From assembly GCF_042477335.2 (NCBI RefSeq), contig NC_091262.1:72340001-72404000 (forward strand): 64,000 nt of DNA. Direction: 5' to 3'. The DNA comes from Ovis canadensis (lineage: Eukaryota > Chordata > Mammalia > Artiodactyla > Bovidae). The position numbers and the translations under genes are program-made. Below, in pieces: positions 53,182-64,000 of this stretch. A model generated the notes under the pieces. It was not told the DNA's origin. It saw only the letters and a program-made list of their open reading frames with translations, and made no database searches. The first letter of the stretch is position 1. Each line of letters opens with the position of its first letter.

Positions 53182-54676
53182 GTGCGCCCCGGGGAGGAGG
53201 AACTGCCCGCAGGGCGCCCGGCGGCTGGCCCCTGCCCCGACCCCCGCCCGTTCGCTTCACGAGGCGGCCCGGGACCCTCTCAGAGTCCTGCTGCTCGCCC
53301 CCGCCCCCCTCAGTCCCCGAGGGCCGTGTTACCCTAACCCGACCCCTCTCGGGCCCCCCTTCTTCGACGCGGCTCGGCTTCTCCCAGCCTGGACCCCCAG
53401 CCCTGAGGTACGGGCGCCCGGGACCAGCCCGCGACCCCTCAGACGCTCTGGCTTTTCCAGTTGCCCGTCCCGGCCCTGCCCGCCCCGGGCCCTTTCCCCA
53501 ACCCGGCCACCTCAGGAACGGCCCGCCGAGCCCCTTCGATTCGGGCCAGCTCGGCGTCCTCTCCCGCGCCGTCCCTCTCTCACGGCCCGGGGCCCCTCCG
53601 CCGCGGCCCCCTCCTCCTGGGCCCTGCGGGAGCTGCCCCTCACAGCCGCAGCCCGCTGCCTCCCGCGTCCTCTCCTTGGGGCTCCCCCTCCCCCCGCTTC
53701 GGCTCCCTGGTGCTGCTGCTGCCCGGGGTTGTGGACCTAGTCCCAGTCTTCAGTTAACACGGCCCCGACTCTCCTCGCTGCCTTTTCCAGAGATACCTCA
53801 GATCCCACTCCGCCCCCCCCTCCCACCTCCGTCCTCATCTGAGCAAGCCCAAGGCCCCCACTTCACCTCCCAACCCACCCACACCCATCCTGGAGTCGTC
53901 CTGCTCTCCGTCTTCAAAGCCCTCTCGACCCTTTGTCCCGATCCTGAGTCACCACGTGTCCCTTCCTTCCAGCCCCTCCAAGACTCTTAGCAGAGACCCT
54001 GCTCCCCAATCCTCAGCCTTCACTAGGCACCCCCCCCCCCGCCCCGACCTGCCACTAGCTCCCCCACCCCGCAAAGTCATCTTGCTTCCCGAGGCTCCAA
54101 CCCTTACTGCTGCCAAACCTAGTTGACCGACCACCGACCCCCGCAATTGCTCCTTTAGCTCTTTTCGCTCCCACCTGCCGCAATATCTTTGATTTCCTTC
54201 CAGCCCCAGAGTTTATTCCATTCCCTCCCCCAATCCAGATTTCGTCTTTCTCATTCTCCCTCCGCTGGCTGCAGTCTTCATCCCCCCCCCCCACCCCTTT
54301 TAAGCATTTCCTGGGATGGAAATGCTGGCAAAACACTCTTAGATATTAGAGATGAAAACTACGTACATATTTTACATATGCACATACAATTGATTTCAGC
54401 AAGGTTCTGAAGTCACATTGTGTTTCTCAGGCTTCAGTCTAGAAGCTAGAAGAGTAAACAAAAGGGAAAAAAAAGCCCCAGAGCCCCCCCAAACTCCACC
54501 ACCTAAACCCAACCATTAGAGATATCTGTGATTTGAGGGTGGCAGACCCCTTAATTAGTTTTCAAGGATAATGCTTAATTGCGAAAGTTTTTCATTAGTC
54601 TGCACTCGTGGAGGGTCCCTGGAGGCAAGACTTGAGCTGATGCTTGTGTGCATAATTTGTGTTTTACACTTGACAG
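53182..54676 (+). other. PPP4R4: PPP4R4 intron 1
   Basis: 1495 bp, GT-AG. The first about 600 bp belong to the CpG island. The middle is pyrimidine-rich with homopolymeric C runs. No retroposon was recognised. Confidence 0.93.
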
Positions 54677-54750
54677 ACACCAGAAGAAATAGAAAGATTG
54701 ACAGTTGATGAAGACCTCAGTGATATTGAGAGGGCTGTTTATCTGCTCAG
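54677..54750 (+). CDS. PPP4R4: PPP4R4 exon 2
   Basis: 74 bp between acceptor CACTTGACAG and donor CAG|GTATTT. It translates in phase with exon 1 as TPEEIERLTVDEDLSDIERA plus VYLL and two bases (AG) of a split codon. This joins RRSLK to TPEEIER as in the known protein. Exon 1 ends in phase 0 and exon 2 in phase 2. Confidence 0.97.
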
Positions 54751-55967
54751 GTATTTCGTAAAGTCTTTTTGTGATAATTCCTTCTCTTTTCCTGTGGCAG
54801 CATCCACAAATGATTTCTGAAATGTCATGTTACGGTTATGTTAAGATTTACTTAACCACTTGAACAGAGTACTTTGCATGCACAGCACTTAATTATGTCA
54901 TAAATTAGACTTAGATGTGGGCTTATGAATTTCAGAACTGAAATCAAGTAAGGTACTTAGCTTATAGAATATTGCTTGGAGGAGGAACAGAACAACTCAT
55001 GATTTGAGTTAAATCTCTTAAAAAAAAATATCTTGCAGCCTTGGTTGTGTTCACATAAGAGCCAGTAAATTTAGATGAATTTAAAGAATATCCAATGATT
55101 AATTTTAAGTTAATTTTAGAGTTTGAACTTTATATGGTATTTGCAGAAAAAAATCCGCAAATATGGTAGTTCAATTTTTTTCCTCAGGATAACCTGTTTA
55201 TATTGCTTTTGCTATGTGTGCTTTATAATTTTGCCTAAGAGATTTTAAAATTTAATTGAGTCTACTCTCAGTTAAGGTTCATCTCATAAGCTCTACAGAA
55301 TTGCTTACGCCAAATGGTTATGACAAATATTTACAAGATTTCTTTCAGCTATTTTAAAAATTGTGCTGTGGATTTAAGTTTAAAAGCTAATGTGAGCATT
55401 TAATGAATATGTAAAAATACTTCAGATATAGGAATTTTCCTAAAGTATTTTGTGTACATTGTTTTAACATTTTTCTTGCACATTTCTTTTTACCCTTTTG
55501 GCAACTTAGTTTTCACTTTTGTTTTTTGGAATCAGATTTTGAAAACTGGTACTATTGACCTCCTTGGAATATTTGCTATCCTTGTTTCCTTAGCTCAGGT
55601 CTGCTTTGCCAGTTTCAGGTGCTGGAAAGTTTCTTGTTCTTTTCTTGTTTTATAGATCATGTTTCTAGTCCCATGATATTCTTTGAATGACTGTTTTTTT
55701 TCTTTTTTTCCTCCATTTTAAAAAAAGCAACCCTCTCCTTGACTTTCATTTTCTTATTCTGACATCTTGGCTTCTGTTCTTATTTAAGTCAGAATTTTAG
55801 CATGCTTATAATTTAGACCATTCTCTTCAATAATTCTGTTACTTTAAAACGTTACTGGATCTTAGACTTTATGTTGATGTTTCCTTTCCTCTTTTGGTGG
55901 TTTATAGTAGCCTGCTCTCATCATTTCTATTTATTTTATTATTTAAAAACATTTTTGTATTGGAGTA

Positions 55968-56174
55968 AGCTGCTGCTGCTATTTTGCTTCAGTTGTGTCC
56001 AACTCTTTGCGACCCTGTAGCCCGCTAGGCTCCTCTGTCTGATTCTCTGATTCTTCACCCCAGAATACTATGCCGTGCCCTCCTCCAGAGGATCTTCCTG
56101 ACCCAGGGATCAAACCAACATCTCCTGCATTGGCAGGCAGGTTCTTTACCACTAGCGCCACCTGGGAAGCCACT
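55968..56174 (-). mobile_element. Bov-tA SINE in PPP4R4 intron 2
   Basis: An antisense copy from GCTGCTGCTATTTTGCTTC to AGCGCCACCTGGGAAGCC. TATTGGAGTA at 55958-55967 and 56175-56184 is a perfect TSD. Confidence 0.93.
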
Positions 56175-57954
56175 TATTGGAGTATAGTTAATTTACAGTG
56201 TTGCATTAGTTTCTGGTGTTATCTACCTATTTATTTTAAAATAAAATGGTTTTATTTATGTATGAATTGGCAGTATGTGTTTTTGATGTTTCATAGAGAA
56301 TGCTCCATTTAACCTGTTTTGATAATTGTGTAATATTTGAAGTACTTTATTCCTTAATGATGAACATATCCAATATGGTGAACAGAAGTTGTAAGCATCT
56401 GCCTTTTCCCACAATTCTCTTGTTTGGAGTAGGCAGACAATTGGTGAAAACTGGGTAAGCTTCTTTTAGCATACAGCAGTTGATGATGTGAAGTCACTGC
56501 CTACTTACTCCTACTGAATCCTCTCCAGATAAACGCTGGCTTACAATTAGGAAATAGAGAGTCTTGCTCTACTTACTTGCGACAACGGATACCTCATTCT
56601 AGGTATCTGTGACAAGGCTTCTTTTTGAGGATAGCTTATTTTCTGTTTTGCTTTTGTTGTTAGCGAACCAGGTCGTCTAAGTTGTCAGTGGTTCTTGGAC
56701 ACAGGACATGAGTTTCACCCAGTTCTAGAACTTACAAAGCCCTTACAGAGACAGATGGGGCCTCTCCTTCTTAGGCAAGAGAGTTTGGAAAGAAATCTGA
56801 TACCTCCTTTAGTTTCTTGTGGCTCATCTACCTTGAAGGAGGTTTGCAAGGTGACTCCAAAGGCAAACACTAGTTTGGTTGTGCATGGGTCCTCCAGCCA
56901 AGTTCTTTTTTTGTATTCCTGCCATCGCACCCCCTCCTGGGGGAAAGTGGGGTTTCACCTTTAGGACAGCTCCTGAAGAGAGAACACGAGGCCTGCCTGA
57001 AAGATTCTTTCTTCCCTGGGATTCAGGGGAAGGGTGTGGGATTGTCTTATGGACGTGTTCCAAACTTTGCCTCTGTTAAAGCTGTTAAAGCCTCTTGTCT
57101 CACGTATTGAGCCTTCTATTTTAAATGTAATGTATTCCTTTTTTTTCCTATTTGTACTCCCCAATGCTGTAAAATCTAATACTGAGTTCTTTTTATTTCC
57201 TATGATTTTCAGGTTGATTTTTGAGTACATTACCTTTTCCTCTGTTTTAGATATTCTCTACCCAGAATTTTCCTCCTTGCTTTTGAATGTCAGATTTTTT
57301 TTTTAAGCTGTCTTATTTTTGTATATTACATCTATTTTGGAGATTAAGCTTCCTTAGAATTCAGAGTCAAATGTGTAAATATCAGTAGGAGATGCTTTAT
57401 ATTAGTGGGGGTTCTGATAGCATTTAAACTGAATGTAGTGTCTAAAAAGGCATTATATTGGACTGCTGTCCAATGAAAACCAAATTACACTGTTCATTAT
57501 CTTACCCTAAAATATGACAGATCAATTATTAATGCTGTTTTCATAATTAAGTTTAGAACATTACACTATTTGAAGATTTGACACAGATGATTTTGTGGTT
57601 TTGCATAAATGTGGTGCTGCTGTACCCGTCTGTGGCGTTTAGCTGCGAAGCAAAACAGCTTTCCTAATAGTCACAGCTTGTGGCTTAGTCAAAATCATAT
57701 TACAACATCTTCTAGTTCTCTCCCTTCTTTGTGAGTTTGGCATATATTTTAGAAGTGTACTTAAAGCAGGTGAATGGATTTTTTAGAGAAGGGTCCTAAG
57801 TTTGTATACTCTGTTTTCATTAGGTAAGCCTTTACTCACATATCTAATTGTCTGCCAGATAGATATGGCAGGCAGATCCTTAATTTGGCATAAGTGACTC
57901 CATCTTAGCTGTGCAATGGGATGTCCCATTAGGCCTTCAGCTTTTCTTTTTAAA

Positions 57955-58350
57955 AGCTTGATTGAGATGTAGTTCATATGCCATTTTTAGTTGAATGGTT
58001 TTGTGTTTTCACACAGTTGTGGGTTCGTCACCACAATTGTAGAACATTTTCATCATATCCAAGATAAACCCTTTACCTATTAATAGTCACTTTCCTGTTG
58101 TGTTGGTACTTTCGTCCAGTCTTCCCAGGCTTTGGGAACCAGAAGTCTACTTTCTCTATGGATTTGTCTTTTCTGGGCATTTTATGTAAATGAAATTATA
58201 CAGTATGTGGCCTTTTCTGCCTTTTTCCCCAAAGTTTTTCCTTGTTGTAGCGTGTGTCAGTGCTTTTTTTCTTTTTATTGCTGGGCAGTATTCCACCATA
58301 GGGGTATATCACGTTTTGTTTGTTCATTCATCAGCTGATAGACATGTGAG
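57955..58350 (-). mobile_element. L1 3' fragment, antisense
   Basis: Reversed L1 3' UTR phrases: TTGATTGAGATGTAGTTCAT, CACCACAATTGTAGAACATT and GGGCAGTATTCCACCATAGG. Confidence 0.82.
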
Positions 58351-58849
58351 TTGTTTCCACTCAGTCTTTCCTTCTTGAAGCAGTCCTCTTGCTCTGTTCA
58401 CTGTTACTTAGATATATCACGTCCATCCTTCACTGTTCTTCCCCTTCCCTGTTTTTCCCCTTCCCTGGAATACCTTTCATTATATTGACACCTCTCCAGC
58501 ATCTTCCATTGCCAGGATCCAGCTGTAGTCTTGAATCTTCCATAAGACCTTTCCTGTCTGCTGAAACCACATGGATCTCAGGCTTCTCTGAGCTCCTGTA
58601 TCAGTTAGTGGCTGCATACCTTGGTATTCCTTAACGTAAAAGTGTGCATACATATTCTTCAATAGACTAAGCTCTTGGAGAGCAAGCTGTGTTTTATTGT
58701 TGTTGCTGTTTTGGTTCTTTCTTATTCTTTGCTGTGATATAAATATATACCTCTTAATGGAATAAGGTGTATTTATTTACTTATTTTAAGATGACCAAAA
58801 AATGCCTGGTGAATTCAGCAACTTTTGATTTTTTTGTTTTGTGGGCCAT

Positions 58850-58990
58850 AGAATCAGATTTAGGGTGTATACTATTCTACCATTTACTGCCTGTGCGACC
58901 ATGGGCAAGTGATTTATGGTTGTTAAGTCCTAGTTTTTTTCATCTGTTAAGTGGAAAATAGTAGTTCTTGTTTCACAGTGTTGTTGTATT
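58850..58990 (+). mobile_element. MIR SINE remnant
   Basis: Sense MIR end: ACTGCCTGTGCGACCATGGG, CAAGTGATTTATGG, then TTCATCTGTTAAGTGGAAAA and TTCACAGTGTTGTTG. Confidence 0.82.
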
Positions 58991-59225
58991 CTGTGTAGAG
59001 CCCCAGACACCAAACGGGAACCCAATTAATATGAATTTCCTTCTGTTTCCTGTACCATGTCCCTAATTCCTTACTACTTACCTGCTCAAGGTACATTTCA
59101 GACTTTTAAAAGAGGATAGCAGTATTAATTTTGCCTTCCAATAATCAGATAAAGTAACAGGCAAGTAAAGTCTATCAACAGGTTTGTGATAGATAATCTA
59201 TTAGCTTCCTTTGCTAATAGTATTT

Positions 59226-59569
59226 TTAGATTCATTGCATTTTTAGTAATTAATTAATTTTTGGTTGCATTGGGTCTTTGTTGCTGCTCATGGGCTGTCA
59301 AATGGGACCCACTGCTTGTTGTGGTGCAGGGGCTTCTCATTGCAGTGGCCCCTCTTGTTGCAGAGCATGGGCTCTAGGCTCACAGGCTTCAGTAGTTACA
59401 GCACGCAGGCTCAGTAGCTCTGGCTTACAGGCTCTAGAGTGTGGGCTCAGTAGTGGCACACAGGCTTCGTTGCTCCACAGCACGCGGGATCTTCTTGGAC
59501 CGGAGATCAAAGCCATGTCCTCTGCATTGGCAGGTTTGCCTCTTTACCACTGAGCCACCAAGGAAGTCC
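59226..59569 (-). mobile_element. CHR-2 type SINE with 18-bp TSD
   Basis: An antisense full-length copy ending CACTGAGCCACCAAGGAAGTC. CCTTTGCTAATAGTATTT at 59208-59225 recurs at 59570-59587 with one mismatch. Confidence 0.93.
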
Positions 59570-60233
59570 CCTTTGCTAATGGTATTTACCAGAATCTTTA
59601 CATATTATAATTGTTTTAAACTGATGATAAGATCAGCCTGTTTAAACAATATTTGCTATTTGTATTATGCATTAAATGTGCTTTATTAATGTATCTAAAC
59701 TAACTTTTATGTTGGTTTCTTTTACAGTCACTTTAAAACCATCTGTCACTTTGCACTGTGAATTTTAAAACATTTTGCACTTTGCCTTTTAGGGATAGTC
59801 AAATAAAGTACATCTTCAATTAGGAACTTTTTCCCTTCTGTGCTCCCCTCTTTCCCCCCACAGCCCGCCTTTTAATTAAGAAAATAGTAAGTGCTCCCCT
59901 TAGTGAAAGCACAGACTGAGAATTCTGCCAAATCTGAAAATAAAAACCTGTAAACTGTGGCTGTTGCTAAGCACATCCTGGGAACTCTTGCACTCAAGAC
60001 TAGCACAAGGCAGCAATGAGGTCATGAGGAAGAAAGAACTCCAGTAATTAGCTTTGCTACTGGCTTGCTTTTCGTTGTTTTATCTTTAAAAAGTACTTAT
60101 CCCATTTGCCTATGGGAAATGTGTGAAAACCTCCTCTGTATGCTCTTATTTCCAAGATCTTCTATACCTTCACACTTCTTTTGCCTTTACTGTTGTCTTG
60201 ATTTTTTTTCATTTTTGATGACTTCTGCCATTT

Positions 60234-60353
60234 AGTACCGTTTTGGTGAGATGGGTGCTTATGGGGTGTGTGTAAGAGAGAGAGAGAAAGTGTGTGTGTG
60301 TGTTAGTACTGTTTTGGTGAGGTGGGGTGCTTATGGGATGTGTGTGAGAGAGA

Positions 60354-60402
<49 letters not shown>
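60234..60402. repeat. Tandem duplication with compound GT/GA microsatellite
   Basis: Unit 1 (60234-60304) and unit 2 (60305 to about 60374) both read AGTAC-GTTTTGGTGAG, GGTGCTTATGGG, (GT)n, (GA)n, AAAGTGTG. They differ by a few bases and repeat number. Unit 2 is followed by long (GT)n(GA)n to 60402. Confidence 0.9.
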
Positions 60403-60406
<4 letters not shown>

Positions 60407-61339
60407 GAGGGTGGAGGAGGCGGGTCTTGAATAGCCAGGATTGCTCACCCAGTTTTCTCCACTGTTGTACATGAGAGACACATCACAACTTTTAATACCT
60501 CACAATTGAGATGAATAGTTGGTAATTCCTGGAGTTGGTTAATGTGGGGAATCATAAAATTGATACATACTTTCAGTATTTCATACCTTTGTTTGTCAGA
60601 GTTTTGTTGTAGATCCACTGCCTTTTGAGTCAGGGTCTGCTTAACACAGTTCATAATCCTTTTTCTTGCATAAATACTTCCATAATACATTTAGAGTGTC
60701 AAGGTCAGGTCTCTTTAAAGTTGAGAATTTAAAGATGCTTTTGAAGCAGTCTGAAAGCCTGTTTTAGATTTTTATGATCTTTTTTGCTCATCTTTTGCAA
60801 GTTGTCTTGTTCTTCCTAATTCAATAACAGTTTTCTTTGGCAACTTTGAGTTTTTCTAAAACTTTCAATTTAGTTGTCATAGAAACGACTCTTCGCATTC
60901 ATATGTTTATGTAATATTTAATTAAATTATGTAATTGTGGTATCAAGTAAATTGGGATAAACTGGTCTGAGAACAAACACAGCTGACTCTTGGTTACAGC
61001 TCACCTGGCTAGAACAGAAGCGTGTGGGTATTTCAGAGAGCAGTCTATTAGCTCTAAGCTCTCAGCTTGTCTTTGCCAGGGAAGTGGAGAGTGTTGCTTA
61101 GCTAAGAGTCTTCTAACACCTTGTTGAGAGATATACGATCCCTTTTCAGAGCATGCGCTGTGATGGCCTTGCTTTATCCTTGGATACTCATAATATTCCT
61201 CTCGTCTCTGTATTGAGTTTGGTCTCTGGTCTGGTCTATTCTCCTTTAACCGTTCTGTTCTAAAAAACAGAAAATAGTGGATTAAGAATCTCAGTTAAAG
61301 AGGTACTGTCATAAACATATAGTTTGTTTTTTAAAACAA

Positions 61340-61960
61340 ACTTTTGGAGCATATGCATAAATGAGCTCACATCATGAAATACACAGCTTGTTTGCTTTCA
61401 GAAGTTCAAAAACACCCATACAGCCGGCATCCAGACTAAGAAACAGGATGTGACCGATTGTCTAGTTGTGTTAGCCTGTCTTGTACCCTTCCCAGTTTCC
61501 CCCATTCCCTGCAAAGGGTGTCGACTATACTAACGTCTAACAGCATAGATTAGTTTGCCTGAGTTTGGGCTCAATATAGTAAGAACCATGGAATATACAG
61601 ATTTTTGTTTAGCTACTTTTGCTCAACCTTTTAGAAAAGAGATTTGTTCATATTGTTGGATGGAGAAATAGATTGTCCATCCTCATGGCTGTGTGATATT
61701 CTGTTATATGAACATACCATATATACTCTTGGTGGACATTTGTTTTCAGATTTTGGCTGTTATGAATAATGCTGCTACAGACATCTTGTACAGGTCTTTG
61801 GTGAAGATACACATGCGTTTCTTTTAGTTATGTTCATAGACGTAGAACTGGTCACAGCATATGCATATGTCCCACTTAGAAGATACTGCTAAACCATCTT
61901 TCCAAGTGCTTGCACAGTTTATACTGCTCCCAGCAGTGCATGAGTGGTCTCACCCTATGT
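61340..61960 (-). mobile_element. L1 3' region, antisense
   Basis: Reversed L1 phrases: GGTGGACATTTGTTTTCAG, TATGAATAATGCTGCTACAG and CCATCTTTCCAAGTGCTTGC. Decayed. Confidence 0.75.
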
Positions 61961-62816
61961 TTTTTAGGAAACAAAAGTGATAAACTTTCTAGTACAGCAA
62001 TTTCTAGTATATCAATAACGAACTACCTATGTAATAGCCCATATAATTATCTGTTATTCTGTATCTGATTTACTTATGTCATACAACTTTTTCTTTCTGT
62101 GTAAGAGAGTTTCCATGAATTTTTACACTTAGTTTTTAATTGTGCTAGATGGCTTGGCTAGGAGACTCTTGGTTATTAGAAGGTCTTCTTTCAAGGGTGC
62201 CATCTCTAGTCGCTGTGCTTTTTAATGATTCCAAGGGTCCTATTTTTAAAAAATCATCCAAGTTATCCAGTGTGAAAGTGATGCACAGATTTCTTGCCTT
62301 TGTGCATAGAAATTGGAGGCATCTTCATTTTCTCTTCCTAGGATAAGCAGGATCACTGTTTCATATATTTAGAGGCGTACATAATGGATTCCAGCTGTAT
62401 GTCTTGCATCATCGCTGAGGCCTCATTACTTAAGTCCTTGGCAAACCCTGAACTCCCTGTTTTGGAAAAGTACTAGATCTCTGAATCTAAGGGGTTTGAA
62501 GATTATTTTCCATCTCCTTTTGCTTATCTTTTGCTATGAGAACAACGATGGGGGGCATCTGTTTCTTTTTTTTCCTATTTACTGAAGCTTCTGAAGGCTC
62601 TCTGTGACATCAGTGGAAAGCGGAATGCTCTCATGGGATCTTTAAGAAAAGCTTAAAAATAAAGAGTAAACTATTTTCATCAATGTAAAGGTGACCCGTA
62701 TAATGTCATTGGGAAGACCTAGAGCTTAATAACAGGATGCAATTGTGAGAGATTTGAGCAGTTTTCATCTTGTTAATATAGCTGTTTTTCGATACCCTAT
62801 TTAAATACCTACATGT

Positions 62817-63000
62817 GGGACTTCCCTGGTGGTCCAGTAGCTGAGCCTCTGTGCTCCCAATGCAGGGGGCCTGGGTTCAATCCCGGTCAGGGAGCTAAAT
62901 CCCACATTCCTCGACTTAAGAGTTCAGATGCCACAATGAAGACTGAAGATCCCATGTGCTGTAAGACCCAGCACAACCAAATAAATAAATATAAATAAAA
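62817..63000 (+). mobile_element. CHR-type SINE
   Basis: Sense copy from GGGACTTCCCTGGTGGTCC to CAGCACAACCAAATAAATAA. AAATACCTA on both sides is a probable TSD. Confidence 0.9.
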
Positions 63001-63139
63001 AAATACCTATAGGTTTCTATGAGAAAACATACTATAAAGTAATGCTAAAACAAATGCTTGTATGAAGATTCAAATAAAATGCAGGATAAGGTCCGTAACT
63101 GCAGTGTACCTATATTATGGCATATATTTGTGTGTATGT

Positions 63140-63175
63140 TATAAATGTATATATATATGTATGTATATATTTATT
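63140..63175. repeat. TA/TG simple repeat
   Basis: Alternating TATATATATATGTATGTATA sequence, about 35 bp, in PPP4R4 intron 2. Confidence 0.75.
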
Positions 63176-63412
63176 TTCACGAACAATTAGTTCATGCTGA
63201 CACTTGAGACGTAGCTAAGTGAGGCACAAGGAGACTGAATTTTGTCCCCAGAATTATCTAATTAGTTCCCAGTAAAAATTTGGGGTTTTATTGCTTTGCT
63301 CCCAATCTTGTTGCATGGTGGTTTCTTAGTAGTCACATTATTATTTAAAGTGTTGACTCAACTAATGGTAAAAATCATAACTCTTAGAATTAGGGTCACA
63401 TGAAGGGGATTA

Positions 63413-63622
63413 AGGGCTTCCCCAGCGGCTCAATGGTGATGAGGAGTGCAATGCAGGAGGCCCAGGTTTGATCCCTGGGTCAGTAAGATCCCCTGGGGGA
63501 GGGCATGGGAACCCACTCCAGGATTCTTGCCTGGAAAATCCCTTGGATGGAGAAGCCTGGCTGGCTACAGTCTATAGGATCGCAAAGAGTTGGACACGAC
63601 TGAAGCAACTGAGCACGCACGT
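63413..63622 (+). mobile_element. Bov-tA SINE in PPP4R4 intron 2
   Basis: Sense copy from GGGCTTCCCCAGCGGCTCAA to GAAGCAACTGAGCACGCACG. Confidence 0.9.
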
Positions 63623-63937
63623 GTGAGTGTTTCAGTGATCTTTAAATTTATACCTCTTTCAACATAGATATTTTGCCTTTTGCAATATCTTTTGCTGGCC
63701 ATTGTTGGCCACCAGGTGTGAGAGGCAGGGAGAAAGTGTTCATTCTTAGTTCTTCAGTCACCACCTTTTTGACTTTATAATATTGGTGTGTAGTAATGAT
63801 GTCAGAAATAATAGCAAAATCTATTATATCCTTGTATGCAGATGTTTTACAGTGTAATTCCCCCTCCAAATCAGAGATGCTAATAATGGAGATTTATAAT
63901 GCAACTAGCAATTACTTTAGAATAAATTTTATGAATT

Positions 63938-64000
63938 TAGGTTGTTGTTGTTGTTCAGTTCTAAGTTGTGTCCAACTCTTTGCAACCTCATGGACAACTG
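63938..64000 (-). mobile_element. Bov-A type SINE, cut by window edge
   Basis: A (TTG)5 run, then antisense Bov-A start AGTTGTGTCCAACTCTTTGC. It continues past the window. Confidence 0.82.

Larger units (their letters stand above)
52600..53760. other. PPP4R4: CpG island over PPP4R4 exon 1
   Basis: A sharp rise in GC and CpG compared with both flanks, densest at 52690-53300 and free of retroposons. Long ORFs seen here in several frames are a composition effect. C-runs continue in intron 1 (around 53815, 54020 and 54275). Confidence 0.9.
54751..64000 (+). other. PPP4R4: PPP4R4 intron 2 (start; continues past the window)
   Basis: At least 9.25 kb. No exon encoding the next known segment (after VYLLS) was found up to 64000. 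It contains only old repeats and a few SINEs, far fewer than the intergenic region. Stretches 54751-55957, 56185-57954, 58991-59207, 59588-60233, 60403-61339 and 61961-62816 hold nothing recognisable apart from AT-rich intronic sequence. Confidence 0.9.

Noticed and set aside
52976-53740. 254-codon plus-strand ORF across the CpG island
   Set aside because: It begins at GTG, lies in a different frame from PPP4R4, and is arginine/proline-rich as expected from GC composition. It crosses the well-supported exon 1 donor site.
60209-60481. Histidine/threonine- and serine/leucine-repeat ORF on the minus strand
   Set aside because: It is the translation of the GT/GA microsatellite, a low-complexity artefact.
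54751-64000. Search for PPP4R4 exon 3
   Set aside because: No stretch continuing the known protein after VYLLS with flanking splice sites was found; the exon must lie beyond the window.
1-64000. Prokaryote-type systems (operons, CRISPR arrays, riboswitches, insertion sequences)
   Set aside because: Gene structure, splice sites and retroposon content are those of a ruminant nuclear genome. Regular spacing of SINE-derived phrases is due to SINE copies, not to a CRISPR array.

Overview
The window is mammalian nuclear DNA from a ruminant, almost certainly a bovine. The evidence is a dense load of ruminant-specific retroposons: about 45 Bov-A/Bov-tA type SINEs, about 15 tRNA-derived SINEs of the cetartiodactyl CHR type, and nine pieces of the BovB (RTE) LINE. 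These sit on an older layer of L1, MIR and MaLR-like LTR remnants. Repeat family names come from recognising the sequences by eye; no database search was run.

Two host genes are present, in the order known from human 14q32.12, where IFI27L2 on the minus strand is followed by PPP4R4 on the plus strand. At the left, 625-2548 on the minus strand is a complete four-exon IFI27L2 gene (interferon alpha-inducible protein 27-like 2, ISG12 family). It encodes 133 residues with canonical splice sites. At the right, a CpG island (about 52600-53760) carries the promoter and first coding exon of PPP4R4 (protein phosphatase 4 regulatory subunit 4). Exon 2 lies at 54677-54750 and the rest of the window is its intron 2. 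The two genes act separately: an IFN-related membrane protein and a phosphatase scaffold.

The roughly 50 kb between them (2.7-52.6 kb) holds no gene I can support. It is a layered retroposon field. Old L1 pieces lie at 3.9-6.7, 10.0-13.4, 19.6-20.7, 46.2-47.1 and 49.4-52.0 kb. They are broken by BovB copies at 8.3-10.0, 10.3-10.9, 12.0-12.4, 16.4-16.7, 17.0-18.7, 20.7-21.8, 31.7, 39.6-40.0 and 49.9-50.9 kb, and by SINEs, many with visible target-site duplications (TSDs). A few stretches (13.8-15.1, 22.1-24.6, 29.4-29.8, 33.6-34.6 and 41.3-42.7 kb) contain no repeat I recognise and only short ORFs.

I found no undescribed biological system. The most informative signals are structural: a BovB insertion with a 5' inversion, 14-bp TSDs and junction microhomology (a textbook twin-priming product); a BovB copy whose internal block has moved behind its 3' end; a 16-bp tandem duplication that shifts the frame of the longest BovB reverse transcriptase ORF; a block of about 1 kb present twice, 19 kb apart, that shares embedded SINEs; and several retroposon fold-back structures.
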